In this document: one piece after another, positions 23,784 to 32,061 of the stretch
Numbering within the stretch: the stretch's first letter is position 1
Layout: the number at the start of each line of letters is the position of its first letter
NCBI RefSeq assembly: GCF_039595935.1
Contig: NZ_JBCNKR010000002.1
Coordinates: 1-42,829 of the forward strand
From: Flavobacterium sp.
GTDB taxonomy: Bacteria; Bacteroidota; Bacteroidia; Flavobacteriales; Flavobacteriaceae
Length of the DNA: 42,829 nt
Reading direction: 5' to 3'
Program-made: the position numbers and the translations under genes
The notes under the pieces: generated by a model
What the model saw: only the letters and a program-made list of their open reading frames with translations
Database searches by the model: none
Told to the model about the DNA's origin: nothing

Positions 23784-23820
23784 TGAATTTCTTTAGGTTA
23801 ATAATAAGATTTGGGTAGAG

Positions 23821-23828
23821 CAAAAGTA
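23821..23828 (-). promoter_or_regulatory. -7 promoter element of the YkuD_2 gene
   Basis: TACTTTTG on the minus strand is an exact TAnnTTTG match, 37 bases before the ATG. Confidence 0.5.
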
Positions 23829-24083
23829 TAAATTTTTGAAAGGCCTCAAAATAAAACACTGTAAATCAGGCTTTTTTTGTTTAAAATTTAACATTATTAA
23901 CATAATTCTAATGTTTCTGTAAGATTTTTTCTCACGCAAAAAATCATAATATTTCAGCCGTTTTTCTTAAAAAAAGTAGAAAAAGATGGAAATTTTGAAA
24001 CTTAAACTGTAACAAGTAGAAAAAAAAGTAGTCTATTATTTCTATATTAAAGTACTTTTACACTCATTTTCTTTTAACTTTTC
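23829..24083. other. divergent AT-rich intergenic region
   Basis: The gap between the YkuD_2 gene and the DUF5916 gene, about 255 bases beyond the promoter. It is very AT-rich with A and T runs. No clear promoter consensus for the rightward gene and no stable hairpin were found. Confidence 0.5.
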
Positions 24084-26513
24084 ATGAAAAAACTAGCTTT
24101 TCTTATTCTTCTTTTATCTACTCTATGCTGTTTTGGTCAGAAAAAAACACTGCAGGCGAAATCTATTTCGCAAAATATTTCTATTGACGGAAAACTAGAT
24201 GAAAGTGCTTGGGAAAATGCTCAAATGGCTTCAGATTTTATTACTCTTGAACCAGACAATGGAAAGGCTGAACCAGGCGACAAAAAAACCAGCGTCAGGG
24301 TTTTGTATGATAATGATGCCATATATATAGGTGCCATGATGTATGATAATGAGCCTAATAAAATTTTAAAAGAAATTTCTCAGCGCGATAATTTTGGAAC
24401 AGCTGATCTTTTTGGCGTTTTTATTAATGGTTTTAATGACGGCCAGCAGGATTTTATGTTTTATGTTTCGGCAGCTGATGTTCAGGGAGATTGTATTATG
24501 ACAGATGCTAATGGTGAAGATTATTCGTGGGATGCCGTTTGGATAAGCAAAGCTGCCATTACAGAAAACGGATGGGTTGCAGAAATAAAAATTCCATATT
24601 CGGCATTGCGTTTTTCTCAGGAAAACAAACAAACCTGGGGAATTAATTTTTTTAGAGAAATAAAACGTACTCGTTATAAATATACCTGGAATTTTGTTGA
24701 CAAAAAAATTGGGACTTTTACTCAGCAAACCGGTGCTTTAGAAGGAATTGAAAATATCAAACCTCCTACCCGATTGTTTTTTATGCCTTATGCTTCTTAT
24801 TATTTGAATGCTGCCGACGGGCAAAAAACTTACGGAACTGTAAAAGGCGGAATGGATATTAAATACGGAATTACAGATGCGTTTACTCTTGATGCGATTT
24901 TAATTCCTGATTTTGGACAGACAAAATACGACGACCAGATTTTGAATTTAGGTCCGTTTGAACAGCAGTTTAACGAGAACAGAGCTTTTTTTACCGAAGG
25001 AACCGACTTATTTAATAAAGGAAATATGTTTTATTCGAGAAGAATTGGCGGAAAACCTTCTGTTGAGCCTGATTTAAAAGATAATGAAGAAGTTATCGAA
25101 ACAGTACAAAATGTCAATTTGATAAATGCCTTAAAACTTTCCGGAAGAACTAAAAACGGTTTAGGAGTTGGAGTTTTAAATGCCGTTACCGAAAAAACTT
25201 TTGCTACTATAAAAGATACCATAACCGGCGAAACCAGACGTGTAGTTGTTGAACCGCTTACCAATTATAATGTTTTGGTTCTGGATCAGCGTTTTCGCAA
25301 AAATTCATCTGTTACGCTTATCAATACAAATGTTACCCGAAACGGTCATTATAAAGATGCCAATGTAACGGGTTTAGCCTGGGATTTAAATACTAAAGCC
25401 AATACTTACAGCTTGTTTGGAAATGTAAAATACAGTACCATTAATGATACCAAAAACACACATGGGTTTTACTCAACGGTTAGTTTTGCCGAAACCAGTG
25501 GTAAATACCGTTATAGTGTAGGTACTGATTTTGTTTCAAAAGATTTCGACCCGAATGATTTAGGAATTAATTTCTATACTAATTATTATAATTTTTACGG
25601 AAATGCCAATTACCGAATTCTAAATCCGACCAAACTTTTTAATAGTTTTAAAATTGATTTTGACACCTATACCGAATTCAATAAAGATTCAGGAAAAGTT
25701 CAGGACAATAAAATTGGAGCAGAAGTAAATTTAAGTACTGTAAAAAACAATTATTACGGAATGGGTATTACTGTTTCGCCTCTTGAATCTCATGATTATT
25801 ATGAGCCAAGAGCTGAAAACAGATACGTTATAATTCCAAGAAAATTTGATTTTTGGTGAAGCATTTCAACAAACTACAATCATAAGTTTGCTATAGATAT
25901 AAATCCGTCATTATCAGTTGCTGATGAACCCGGAAGAGCGGCTTACGGTACAGATATTAGTCCGAGATACCGTTTTAGCGATAAACTTCTTTTAGTATAT
26001 AGTTTCAGTTTTCTTAAACGAAATAACAACAAAGGATACATCGACAGCTACGATGATGACGACAATGACAATACTCCTAAAACTATTGTTTTTGCTAATC
26101 GTGATGTTATTACTTACGCCAATACGATTACAGGGAAATATGCTATTAACAGCACTATGACGCTTAATCTGGCTGTTCGTCAATATTGGTCTTCGGCAGA
26201 AAACAAAGACATTTTAAAACTTGAACAAGACGGATCTTTAACTCCGTACCCGCAGTATACTGAGAATAAAAATTCAAGTTTCTATTCCTGGAATGCTGAT
26301 TTATCTTATTCATGGTGGTTTGCTCCGGGAAGCCAGCTTTCTGCTTTGTACAGAAACAATGCTTCCAATTTTGAACGCATCATTGATAAAGATTTCAAAC
26401 ACAACGTAACGGGGCTATTAAACAATGATGCCTTAAAACACATTTTTTCTGTAAGTGTAAAATATTTTATCGACTACAATGCTGTCAAAAATAAGATTCG
26501 AAAAAGAGCTTAG
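24084..26513 (+). pseudogene. DUF5916 protein interrupted by an in-frame TGA
   Basis: An 810-codon gene whose codon 592 is TGA (25857-25859, context F-D-F-W-stop-S-I-S-T-N-Y-N). The frame then stays open through 26513, with normal DUF5916 sequence on both sides. The product has a signal peptide (ending LCCFGQ), a CBM9-like beta-sandwich (about 25-200; ISIDGKLDESAWENAQ) and a long C-terminal outer-membrane beta barrel, where the stop falls. Readthrough of TGA is not expected. If real, only the truncated 591-residue piece is made, lacking the last barrel strands and thus likely non-functional. One base change or sequencing error explains it. Confidence 0.85.
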
Positions 26514-26629
26514 CGTGAATAAATTTTAAAAAATAAAGAGTAATATAATTAAATTAATATTTTTTGTTACACTTCGTTTTATTAAACATAAATGTCATAA
26601 AGCTTTCTCTTCAAATTTTAGAAATGCCT

Positions 26630-26637
26630 TATCTTTG
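26630..26637 (+). promoter_or_regulatory. -7 promoter element of gpmI
   Basis: TATCTTTG is an exact TAnnTTTG match, 17 bases upstream of the ATG at 26655. Confidence 0.55.
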
Positions 26638-26654
26638 TAGAAAACAAAAATGTA

Positions 26655-28172
26655 ATGAACAAAAAAGTTATCCTTATGATTTTAGATGGTTGGGGAAAAT
26701 CTCCTGACCCTAAAGTATCTGCAATAGACAATGCAAATGTTCCATTTATAAATAGTCTTTACAAAAATTACCCAAGCGCACAGCTGCGTACCGACGGATT
26801 AAACGTTGGTTTACCAGAAGGCCAAATGGGAAATAGTGAGGTTGGACACATGAATCTTGGTGCCGGAAGAATTGTTTATCAGGATTTAGCAAAAATTAAT
26901 TTAGCTGTAGCCCATAAAACTCTTGCAAAAGAACAAGTTCTTATTGACGCTTTTACTTATGCAAAAGACAACAATAAAAAAGTACACTTTTTAGGATTAG
27001 TTTCTGATGGAGGTGTTCACTCTCATACTTCACACCTTCGCGGATTAATTGATGCTTCGCAGGAATATGGTTTAGATCAGGTGTATGTTCACGCTTTTAC
27101 AGACGGACGTGACGTTGATCCAAAATCGGGAGCAAAATACATTCATGATTTACAAGATTACATTAAAGATACTCCTGTAAAAATTGCTTCTATTGTAGGT
27201 CGTTACTACGCAATGGATCGTGATAAACGTTGGGAACGTGTAAAATTAGCTTACGATCTTGTTGTAAACGGTGTTGGAACTCCATCAACAAACCCAGTTT
27301 CAAGTGTTTTAGAAAGCTATGAAAAAGATGTTACTGATGAGTTTATCGAACCAGTTGTTATAGTAGATGAAAATGCAAAACCTCTTGCAACTATTGTAGA
27401 AGGTGATGTTGTTATTTTCTTCAACTTTAGAACAGACAGAGGACGTGAACTTACTGAAGCGCTTTCTCAGCAGGATTTCCACGAGCAAAACATGCATAAG
27501 TTAAACTTATATTATGTAACGCTTACAAACTACGACGAAACGTATCAAAATGTAAAAGTAGTTTACAACAAAGATAATATCACAGAAACTCTTGGTGAAG
27601 TTTTAGAAAAAGCAGGAAAAAAACAAATCCGTATTGCTGAAACTGAAAAATATCCACACGTAACTTTCTTCTTCTCAGGCGGAAGAGAAACTCCTTTTGA
27701 AGGCGAATCAAGAATCTTGAGAAATTCTCCAAAAGTAGCCACTTACGATTTACAGCCGGAAATGAGTGCTTATGAATTAGCAGATGCTCTTGTTCCTGAA
27801 TTAAATAAAGGTGAAGTAGATTTCGTTTGTTTAAATTTCGCAAACGGAGACATGGTGGGTCACACCGGAATCATGGAAGCGGCAATTAAAGCTTGTGAAG
27901 CTGTTGACGCCTGCGCGAAAAAAGTAATCGAAGCCGCTCTTGCAAATGATTACACTACAATCGTTATTGCTGACCACGGAAACTGCGAAACAATGATTAA
28001 TCCTGATGGAAGCCCAAATACAGCGCACACAACAAATCCAGTGCCGATTATTTTGGTTGACAAACAATTGAAAAATATTCAGGATGGTGTTCTAGGCGAC
28101 ATCGCTCCTACTATTTTAGAATTAATGGGAGTGCAGCAGCCAAACGCTATGACTTGTCATTCATTATTATAG
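26655..28172 (+). CDS. gpmI: 2,3-bisphosphoglycerate-independent phosphoglycerate mutase
   Basis: A 505-residue Mn2+-dependent enzyme that interconverts 3- and 2-phosphoglycerate in glycolysis. The metal-binding LILDGWGKS motif is at the N-terminus (near residue 8), and the phosphorylated catalytic Ser is in MGNSEVGHMNLGAGR (near residue 60). The alkaline-phosphatase-like ligands appear in FNFRTDRGREL, FANGDMVGHTG and VIADHGNCE. Length and order are standard. It has its own promoter and a strong terminator. Confidence 0.97.
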   Translation: MNKKVILMILDGWGKSPDPKVSAIDNANVPFINSLYKNYPSAQLRTDGLNVGLPEGQMGNSEVGHMNLGAGRIVYQDLAKINLAVAHKTLAKEQVLIDAFTYAKDNNKKVHFLGLVSDGGVHSHTSHLRGLIDASQEYGLDQVYVHAFTDGRDVDPKSGAKYIHDLQDYIKDTPVKIASIVGRYYAMDRDKRWERVKLAYDLVVNGVGTPSTNPVSSVLESYEKDVTDEFIEPVVIVDENAKPLATIVEGDVVIFFNFRTDRGRELTEALSQQDFHEQNMHKLNLYYVTLTNYDETYQNVKVVYNKDNITETLGEVLEKAGKKQIRIAETEKYPHVTFFFSGGRETPFEGESRILRNSPKVATYDLQPEMSAYELADALVPELNKGEVDFVCLNFANGDMVGHTGIMEAAIKACEAVDACAKKVIEAALANDYTTIVIADHGNCETMINPDGSPNTAHTTNPVPIILVDKQLKNIQDGVLGDIAPTILELMGVQQPNAMTCHSLL

Positions 28173-28190
28173 AAAACTATTTCTTATATA

Positions 28191-28224
28191 AAAAGAGGCT
28201 GATTTTAAAAAATCAGCCTCTTTT
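28191..28224 (+). terminator. terminator of gpmI
   Basis: A perfect 15-bp stem AAAAGAGGCTGATTT / AAATCAGCCTCTTTT with a 4-nt loop ends in a T run, about 20 bases after the gpmI stop. Confidence 0.9.
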
Positions 28225-28239
28225 TTTTTACATCTTTTG

Positions 28240-28342
28240 TGTCATTTCGACGAAGGAGAAATCTGCGCAAGTAACTCCATCCCTAAAAATCTCCAATCTT
28301 TGTAGAGCTTCTTGCGCAGATTTCTCCTTCGTCGAAATGACA
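28240..28342. repeat. perfect 32-bp inverted repeat element
   Basis: Arms at 28240-28271 and 28311-28342 are perfect inverted copies over 32 bases (core TCATTTCGACGAAGGAGAAA), with a 39-nt centre. It sits between the convergent gpmI and DUF445 genes. Its G+C-richer arms differ from the local background. The sequence resembles a widely dispersed intergenic repeat that I recall from Flavobacterium genomes. Confidence 0.9.
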
Positions 28343-28354
28343 AGATTGTGTATT

Positions 28355-29608
28355 TTACATTATAAAATAATGATACAATTGCTCAACACCATAAATTATA
28401 AGCCCAATAACACCGCCAACTAAAGTTCCGTTGATTCTGATGTATTGAAGATCTTTTCCTATTTCTAATTCCAGTTTTTCAGAAACCTCTTTTCCGTCCC
28501 AGCTTTTTACGGTTGATGATATTAAATCTCCAATTACTTTTTTATTATTTAGAAGAACCGACAGCAAATCATTTTTAATGAAATTATTGATTTTGTCAAT
28601 CATAATTGAATCTTCTTTAATTCCGTTTCCAAAAGTCTGGATAAGGCTTGAAATACTATTTTTAATCGAAGAATTATCACCTTTGTCTAAATCATTGGTT
28701 ATCGAAAGTTTTATTTCATCCCAAATTCCATTAATGTAATCCTGAACTTCTTTTTTCCCAACAAAACCTAAAATCATATCGTTGATTTTAACTCTCATTT
28801 CTTCCGAATTTTTTACTTTTTCTAAAAAATTGAAAATGTATTCATCGATTTTTAAACGTACAGCACTTTCCGGTTTTTTAGCTTCATTTAAAAAATCCTG
28901 CAAACCGTTAAAAACACCTTCTGTAATACTTTTATCCGCCAGTCCGAAACTTAAAAACGGAGTCGACGCTTTTACTTTCTGCCTGATTAAATCTTTATTA
29001 TTAGTTAACTCGCTGCTCATCACTTCCAGAAGATTCGTCAGCATTTGATTTTTTAAATCCCCTTTCTGTAAAGGTTCTAAAGCCACTGCAACCCAATTTC
29101 CAAAATTTATTCCTTCGAGTTTTTCTTTAAACTGAACCTGAATAAATCTTTTGATATCTTCATCTTTAATCGCTTTTAAAATTCCAGGAATAATATTTAC
29201 CGCAACAACGCTGGCAATCTTATCTGCATTTTCTTCCTGAGAAAGCCAATCTGAAGCTTTTGTGGCAAAATTAAATTCGTCAAGTTTAATTTCCAGTTTT
29301 TCCCTATTGAGGAATTCTTCTGAAACAAAATTTCCAAGGTTTTCTCCAATTTCATTTTTCTTAGTCGGAATAATAGCTGTGTGCCAAATCGGGATTCCCA
29401 GCGGATGACAAAACAGAGCCACAACGGCAAACCAATCGGCAATTCCGCCAACCATTGCCGCTTCGCTAAACGCCTGTAAAATGGGAATTTTAAAATAAAT
29501 AGCAATTATAAAAAGTAATACCGCAAATCCTAAAAGTCCCAAAGCGGTTCGCTGCATTCGTCGCAAAGCTTTTACTTTAGATATATCCTGATCTATAATA
29601 GTTTTCAT
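28355..29608 (-). CDS. DUF445-family membrane protein
   Basis: A 417-residue protein with an N-terminal transmembrane helix (about 19-40, ALGLLGFAVLLFIIAIYF) and the DUF445 signature GGIADWFAVVALFCHPLGIP followed by HTAIIPTKKNEIGENLG. The middle is long and helical, and a C-terminal hydrophobic segment (GGVIGLIIYGV) may return to the membrane. Relatives (YjiN) are inner-membrane proteins of unknown function. It is transcribed alone. Confidence 0.88.
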   Translation of the reverse strand: MKTIIDQDISKVKALRRMQRTALGLLGFAVLLFIIAIYFKIPILQAFSEAAMVGGIADWFAVVALFCHPLGIPIWHTAIIPTKKNEIGENLGNFVSEEFLNREKLEIKLDEFNFATKASDWLSQEENADKIASVVAVNIIPGILKAIKDEDIKRFIQVQFKEKLEGINFGNWVAVALEPLQKGDLKNQMLTNLLEVMSSELTNNKDLIRQKVKASTPFLSFGLADKSITEGVFNGLQDFLNEAKKPESAVRLKIDEYIFNFLEKVKNSEEMRVKINDMILGFVGKKEVQDYINGIWDEIKLSITNDLDKGDNSSIKNSISSLIQTFGNGIKEDSIMIDKINNFIKNDLLSVLLNNKKVIGDLISSTVKSWDGKEVSEKLELEIGKDLQYIRINGTLVGGVIGLIIYGVEQLYHYFIM

Positions 29609-29679
29609 GATTTTACATATTTTTACTACTAATTTAAGGCTTTTTTCTGAGATCGTTCTTCAATCTTAATCTTTAAATA

Positions 29680-29775
29680 GCCACTAATTCACGAATTTCA
29701 TTTAAAAATTAATTAATTCATTTGGTAATATGTTTTTTAAAAATTTTGTTTTGAGATAATTCGTGAATTCGTGGC
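29680..29775. repeat. inverted repeat upstream of map
   Basis: GCCACTAATTCACGAATT (29680-29697) pairs with AATTCGTGAATTCGTGGC (29758-29775) with one mismatch in 18, across about 60 AT-rich bases. The CACGAATT motif recurs in the inverted repeats on the other side of map. Confidence 0.82.
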
Positions 29776-29797
29776 GAAAAATTTTAATTAAAAATTG

Positions 29798-29805
29798 TAC
29801 TTTTG
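29798..29805 (+). promoter_or_regulatory. -7 promoter element of map
   Basis: TACTTTTG is an exact TAnnTTTG match 21 bases upstream of the ATG at 29827. It overlaps the upstream TTG (29803), which therefore cannot be the start. Confidence 0.55.
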
Positions 29806-29826
29806 CCAACTGAAAATCTGAAAAAT

Positions 29827-30645
29827 ATGATCATCCAAAAAACCAGAGAAGAAATCGAATTAATGCGCGAAAGTGCTTTGATCGTTTCAAAAACATTAGG
29901 AATGATTGCTTCTGAAATTAAAGAAGGAGTTACTACATTATATCTAGATAAATTAGCCGAAGAATTCATACGTGATCACGGTGCAGTTCCTAGTTTCTTA
30001 GGATTATACGGTTTCCCGAATTCACTTTGTATGAGTCCGAATTCTCAGGTTGTACACGGAATTCCGAATAATATTCCTTTACAAAGCGGTGATGTAATTT
30101 CTGTAGACTGCGGTGCTTTTAAAAATGGATATCATGGAGATCATGCTTACAGTTTCGAAATTGGAGAAGTTGCTCCTGAAGTTAAAAAACTTTTGCAGGT
30201 AACTAAAGAATCTCTTTACGTTGGAATTAGAGAATTTAAAGCTGGAAATCGTGTAGAAGATGTTGGAAATGCGATTCAAAAATATACTGAAGCTCACGGT
30301 TACGGTGTTGTTCGTGAATTAGTTGGACACGGTGTTGGACAAAAAATGCACGAAGAACCAGAAATGCCAAACTACGGAAAACGCGGACGCGGGAAACTTT
30401 TTGTTGAAGGAATGGTTGTGGCAATTGAACCTATGATCAACATGGGAACACGTAATATCAAACAACACAAAGACGGCTGGACAATTACAACCGCAGACGG
30501 AAAACCTAGCGCACATTTCGAACATGACGTAGCTTTAGTTGATGGAAAACCGGAATTATTATCGACTTTCCAATACATCTACAAAGCTTTAGGAATCGAA
30601 AGCAATGAAGAAGACGAATTCAGAAAAGTACCGTTGGTGTTATAA
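29827..30645 (+). CDS. map: type I methionyl aminopeptidase
   Basis: A 272-residue enzyme that removes the N-terminal Met from new proteins. The five dinuclear metal ligands are visible: two Asp in VDCGAFKNGYHGDHAY (near residue 95-106), His in LVGHGVGQ (near 170), Glu in VAIEPMIN (near 203) and Glu in HFEHDVALVD (near 234). The start is ATG 29827 (MIIQKTREEIELM); an upstream TTG lies inside the promoter. It is slightly longer than the E. coli enzyme, with an acidic C-terminal tail. The gene is framed by CACGAATT-type inverted repeats on both sides. Confidence 0.96.
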   Translation: MIIQKTREEIELMRESALIVSKTLGMIASEIKEGVTTLYLDKLAEEFIRDHGAVPSFLGLYGFPNSLCMSPNSQVVHGIPNNIPLQSGDVISVDCGAFKNGYHGDHAYSFEIGEVAPEVKKLLQVTKESLYVGIREFKAGNRVEDVGNAIQKYTEAHGYGVVRELVGHGVGQKMHEEPEMPNYGKRGRGKLFVEGMVVAIEPMINMGTRNIKQHKDGWTITTADGKPSAHFEHDVALVDGKPELLSTFQYIYKALGIESNEEDEFRKVPLVL

Positions 30646-31150
30646 CACAGATTTCACGAATTTGCACGGATTAGTGTTACCGTAAAATTACACTGAATGA
30701 ATGTTTGAATGATGAGTGAATTATATTTAAGAGACGAATCCTATAAAATTATTGGGATTTGTATGGAAGTCCATAAAATTTTAGGAAAAGGACATAGTGA
30801 AAAGGTTTATGGAGATGCTTTAGAATATGAATTTCAACGAAATGAGATTCCGTACAATAGAGAATTAAGATATAATATTACTTATAAAGATATCATATTA
30901 CCAAGTTACTATTTTGCAGATTTTGTTATTTTCGATGAAATTATTTTAGAACTTAAAGCAATTACATCATTAACAACAAGCGAGATAAAACAAACATTAA
31001 ATTATTTGGCTGCATCAAAAAACAAACTTGGTTTATTAGTCAATTTTGGAGAAGACAGCCTCAAATACAAAAGAATAATATTATAACCCAAATCAAAAGT
31101 TCGTGAAATTTCACCGCAACGATAATTAGTGTCAATTTGTGAAATTCGTG
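30646..31150. mobile_element. putative cassette: GxxExxY gene with terminal inverted repeats
   Basis: Imperfect 28-bp terminal inverted repeats at 30646-30673 and 31123-31150 match at 21 of 28 positions (left begins CACAGATTTCACGAATT; right, reversed, CACGAATTTCACAAATT). They enclose only the GxxExxY gene. The left end starts in the base after the map stop codon, and the right end stops 17 bases before the GTG of the methyltransferase gene. Size is about 505 bp. The mobility is an inference from structure. Confidence 0.55.
30709..31086 (+). CDS. GxxExxY protein (PDDEXK-like family)
   Basis: A 125-residue protein with the signature GHSEKVY (near residue 28-34), and a nuclease-like core: YYFADFVIF then EIILELKAI (the D...ELK of PDDEXK-type folds), followed by LNYLAASKNKLGLLVNFG. 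The family is uncharacterised; the motif pattern suggests a nucleic-acid-cleaving fold, but catalysis has not been shown. The start is ATG 30709 or the adjacent ATG 30712. It is flanked by terminal inverted repeats and lies between unrelated housekeeping genes, so it was probably inserted. Confidence 0.85.
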   Translation: MMSELYLRDESYKIIGICMEVHKILGKGHSEKVYGDALEYEFQRNEIPYNRELRYNITYKDIILPSYYFADFVIFDEIILELKAITSLTTSEIKQTLNYLAASKNKLGLLVNFGEDSLKYKRIIL

Positions 31151-31167
31151 TTCAAATTTATTTAACT

Positions 31168-31941
31168 GTGAAAAAACTTTTTAAATTAGTTTTAAATACT
31201 ATTCCCCGCCCTTTATTAATTCGTTTGAGTTATGTGGCGCGACCAATTTTAGCATTCTCATTAAAAGGAGATAAATTTACTGATCCAATTGATGGCAGAG
31301 GTTTTAAATCTTTTCTTCCGTACGGATACGGAAAGCAGCGTAATAATGTGCTTTCGCCAAGTACACTTTCGTTAGAAAGACACCGCTTGCTTTGGCTGTA
31401 TTTAAACGATCAGACTGATTTTTTTACCGCACCAAAAAAAGTTTTGCACTTTGCTCCGGAGCAGGCTTTTTACAAAAGATTCCGCAACCAGAAAAACTTG
31501 GATTACACGACAACCGATTTGTTTTCGCCTTTGGCCGATGTAAAAGCAGATATTTGTAATTTGCCTTTTAAAGACAACGAATATGATGTTATTTTATGTA
31601 ATCACGTTTTAGAACATATTCCGGATGATACAAAAGCAATGCAGGAATTACACCGTGTTTTAAAACCGGGCGGAATGGCGATTTTACAAATTCCACAAGA
31701 TTTAAACCGCGAAGTTACGTTTGCAGACGATTCTATTACAGATCAAAAAGAACGTGCTAAAATCTTCGGACAATACGATCACGTTCGCATTTACGGACGC
31801 GATTATTTCAACAAATTACGAAGCATTGGTTTTATTGTTATTGAAGAAGATTATACGAATAAAATTGCACCAGAATTGGTAGAAAAATACTGTTTAGCAA
31901 AAGGAGAAATTATTCCGCTTTGTTTTAAACAGGAAAACTAA
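31168..31941 (+). CDS. class I SAM-dependent methyltransferase
   Basis: A 257-residue protein with the Methyltransf_11-type fold: VLHFAPEQAFYK (SAM motif I region, near residue 93), DYTTTDLF (motif following strand 2), VILCNHVLEHIPDD (motif IV, near 143) and LHRVLKPGGMAILQIP (near 165). The substrate is unknown. GTG at 31168 is the likely start (VKKLFKLVLNTIPRPLL); the ATG at 31129 upstream lies in the inverted repeat of the neighbouring cassette and adds residues with no resemblance to the family. A terminator hairpin follows. Confidence 0.87.
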   Translation: MKKLFKLVLNTIPRPLLIRLSYVARPILAFSLKGDKFTDPIDGRGFKSFLPYGYGKQRNNVLSPSTLSLERHRLLWLYLNDQTDFFTAPKKVLHFAPEQAFYKRFRNQKNLDYTTTDLFSPLADVKADICNLPFKDNEYDVILCNHVLEHIPDDTKAMQELHRVLKPGGMAILQIPQDLNREVTFADDSITDQKERAKIFGQYDHVRIYGRDYFNKLRSIGFIVIEEDYTNKIAPELVEKYCLAKGEIIPLCFKQEN

Positions 31942-31972
31942 TTTTTCTCCATACAATGATATAAGTTCATTT

Positions 31973-32014
31973 AAAAAGAGTTTTCAAATTATTGATATTT
32001 TGAAAACTCTTTTT
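31973..32014 (+). terminator. terminator of the methyltransferase gene
   Basis: A perfect 16-bp stem (AAAAAGAGTTTTCAAA with its complement) with a 10-nt loop runs into T's, about 30 bases after the stop. Confidence 0.85.
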
Positions 32015-32061
32015 ATTTTTTTGCCCAATCCTAAATTATAAGCCAACCAAATCCCTAAACC

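Noticed and set aside
25857..25859. TGA as a selenocysteine or recoded codon
   Set aside because: No hairpin typical of a selenocysteine insertion element follows, and the position lies in a beta-barrel with no reason for selenocysteine. A plain nonsense mutation or error is simpler.
28154..28423. 89-codon frame across the gpmI end
   Set aside because: It overlaps the end of gpmI, the terminator and the 32-bp inverted repeat; its sequence is that of the repeat.
31129..31167. Upstream ATG as start of the methyltransferase
   Set aside because: These 13 codons lie mostly in the terminal inverted repeat of the adjacent cassette. The GTG at 31168 gives a normal N-terminus.
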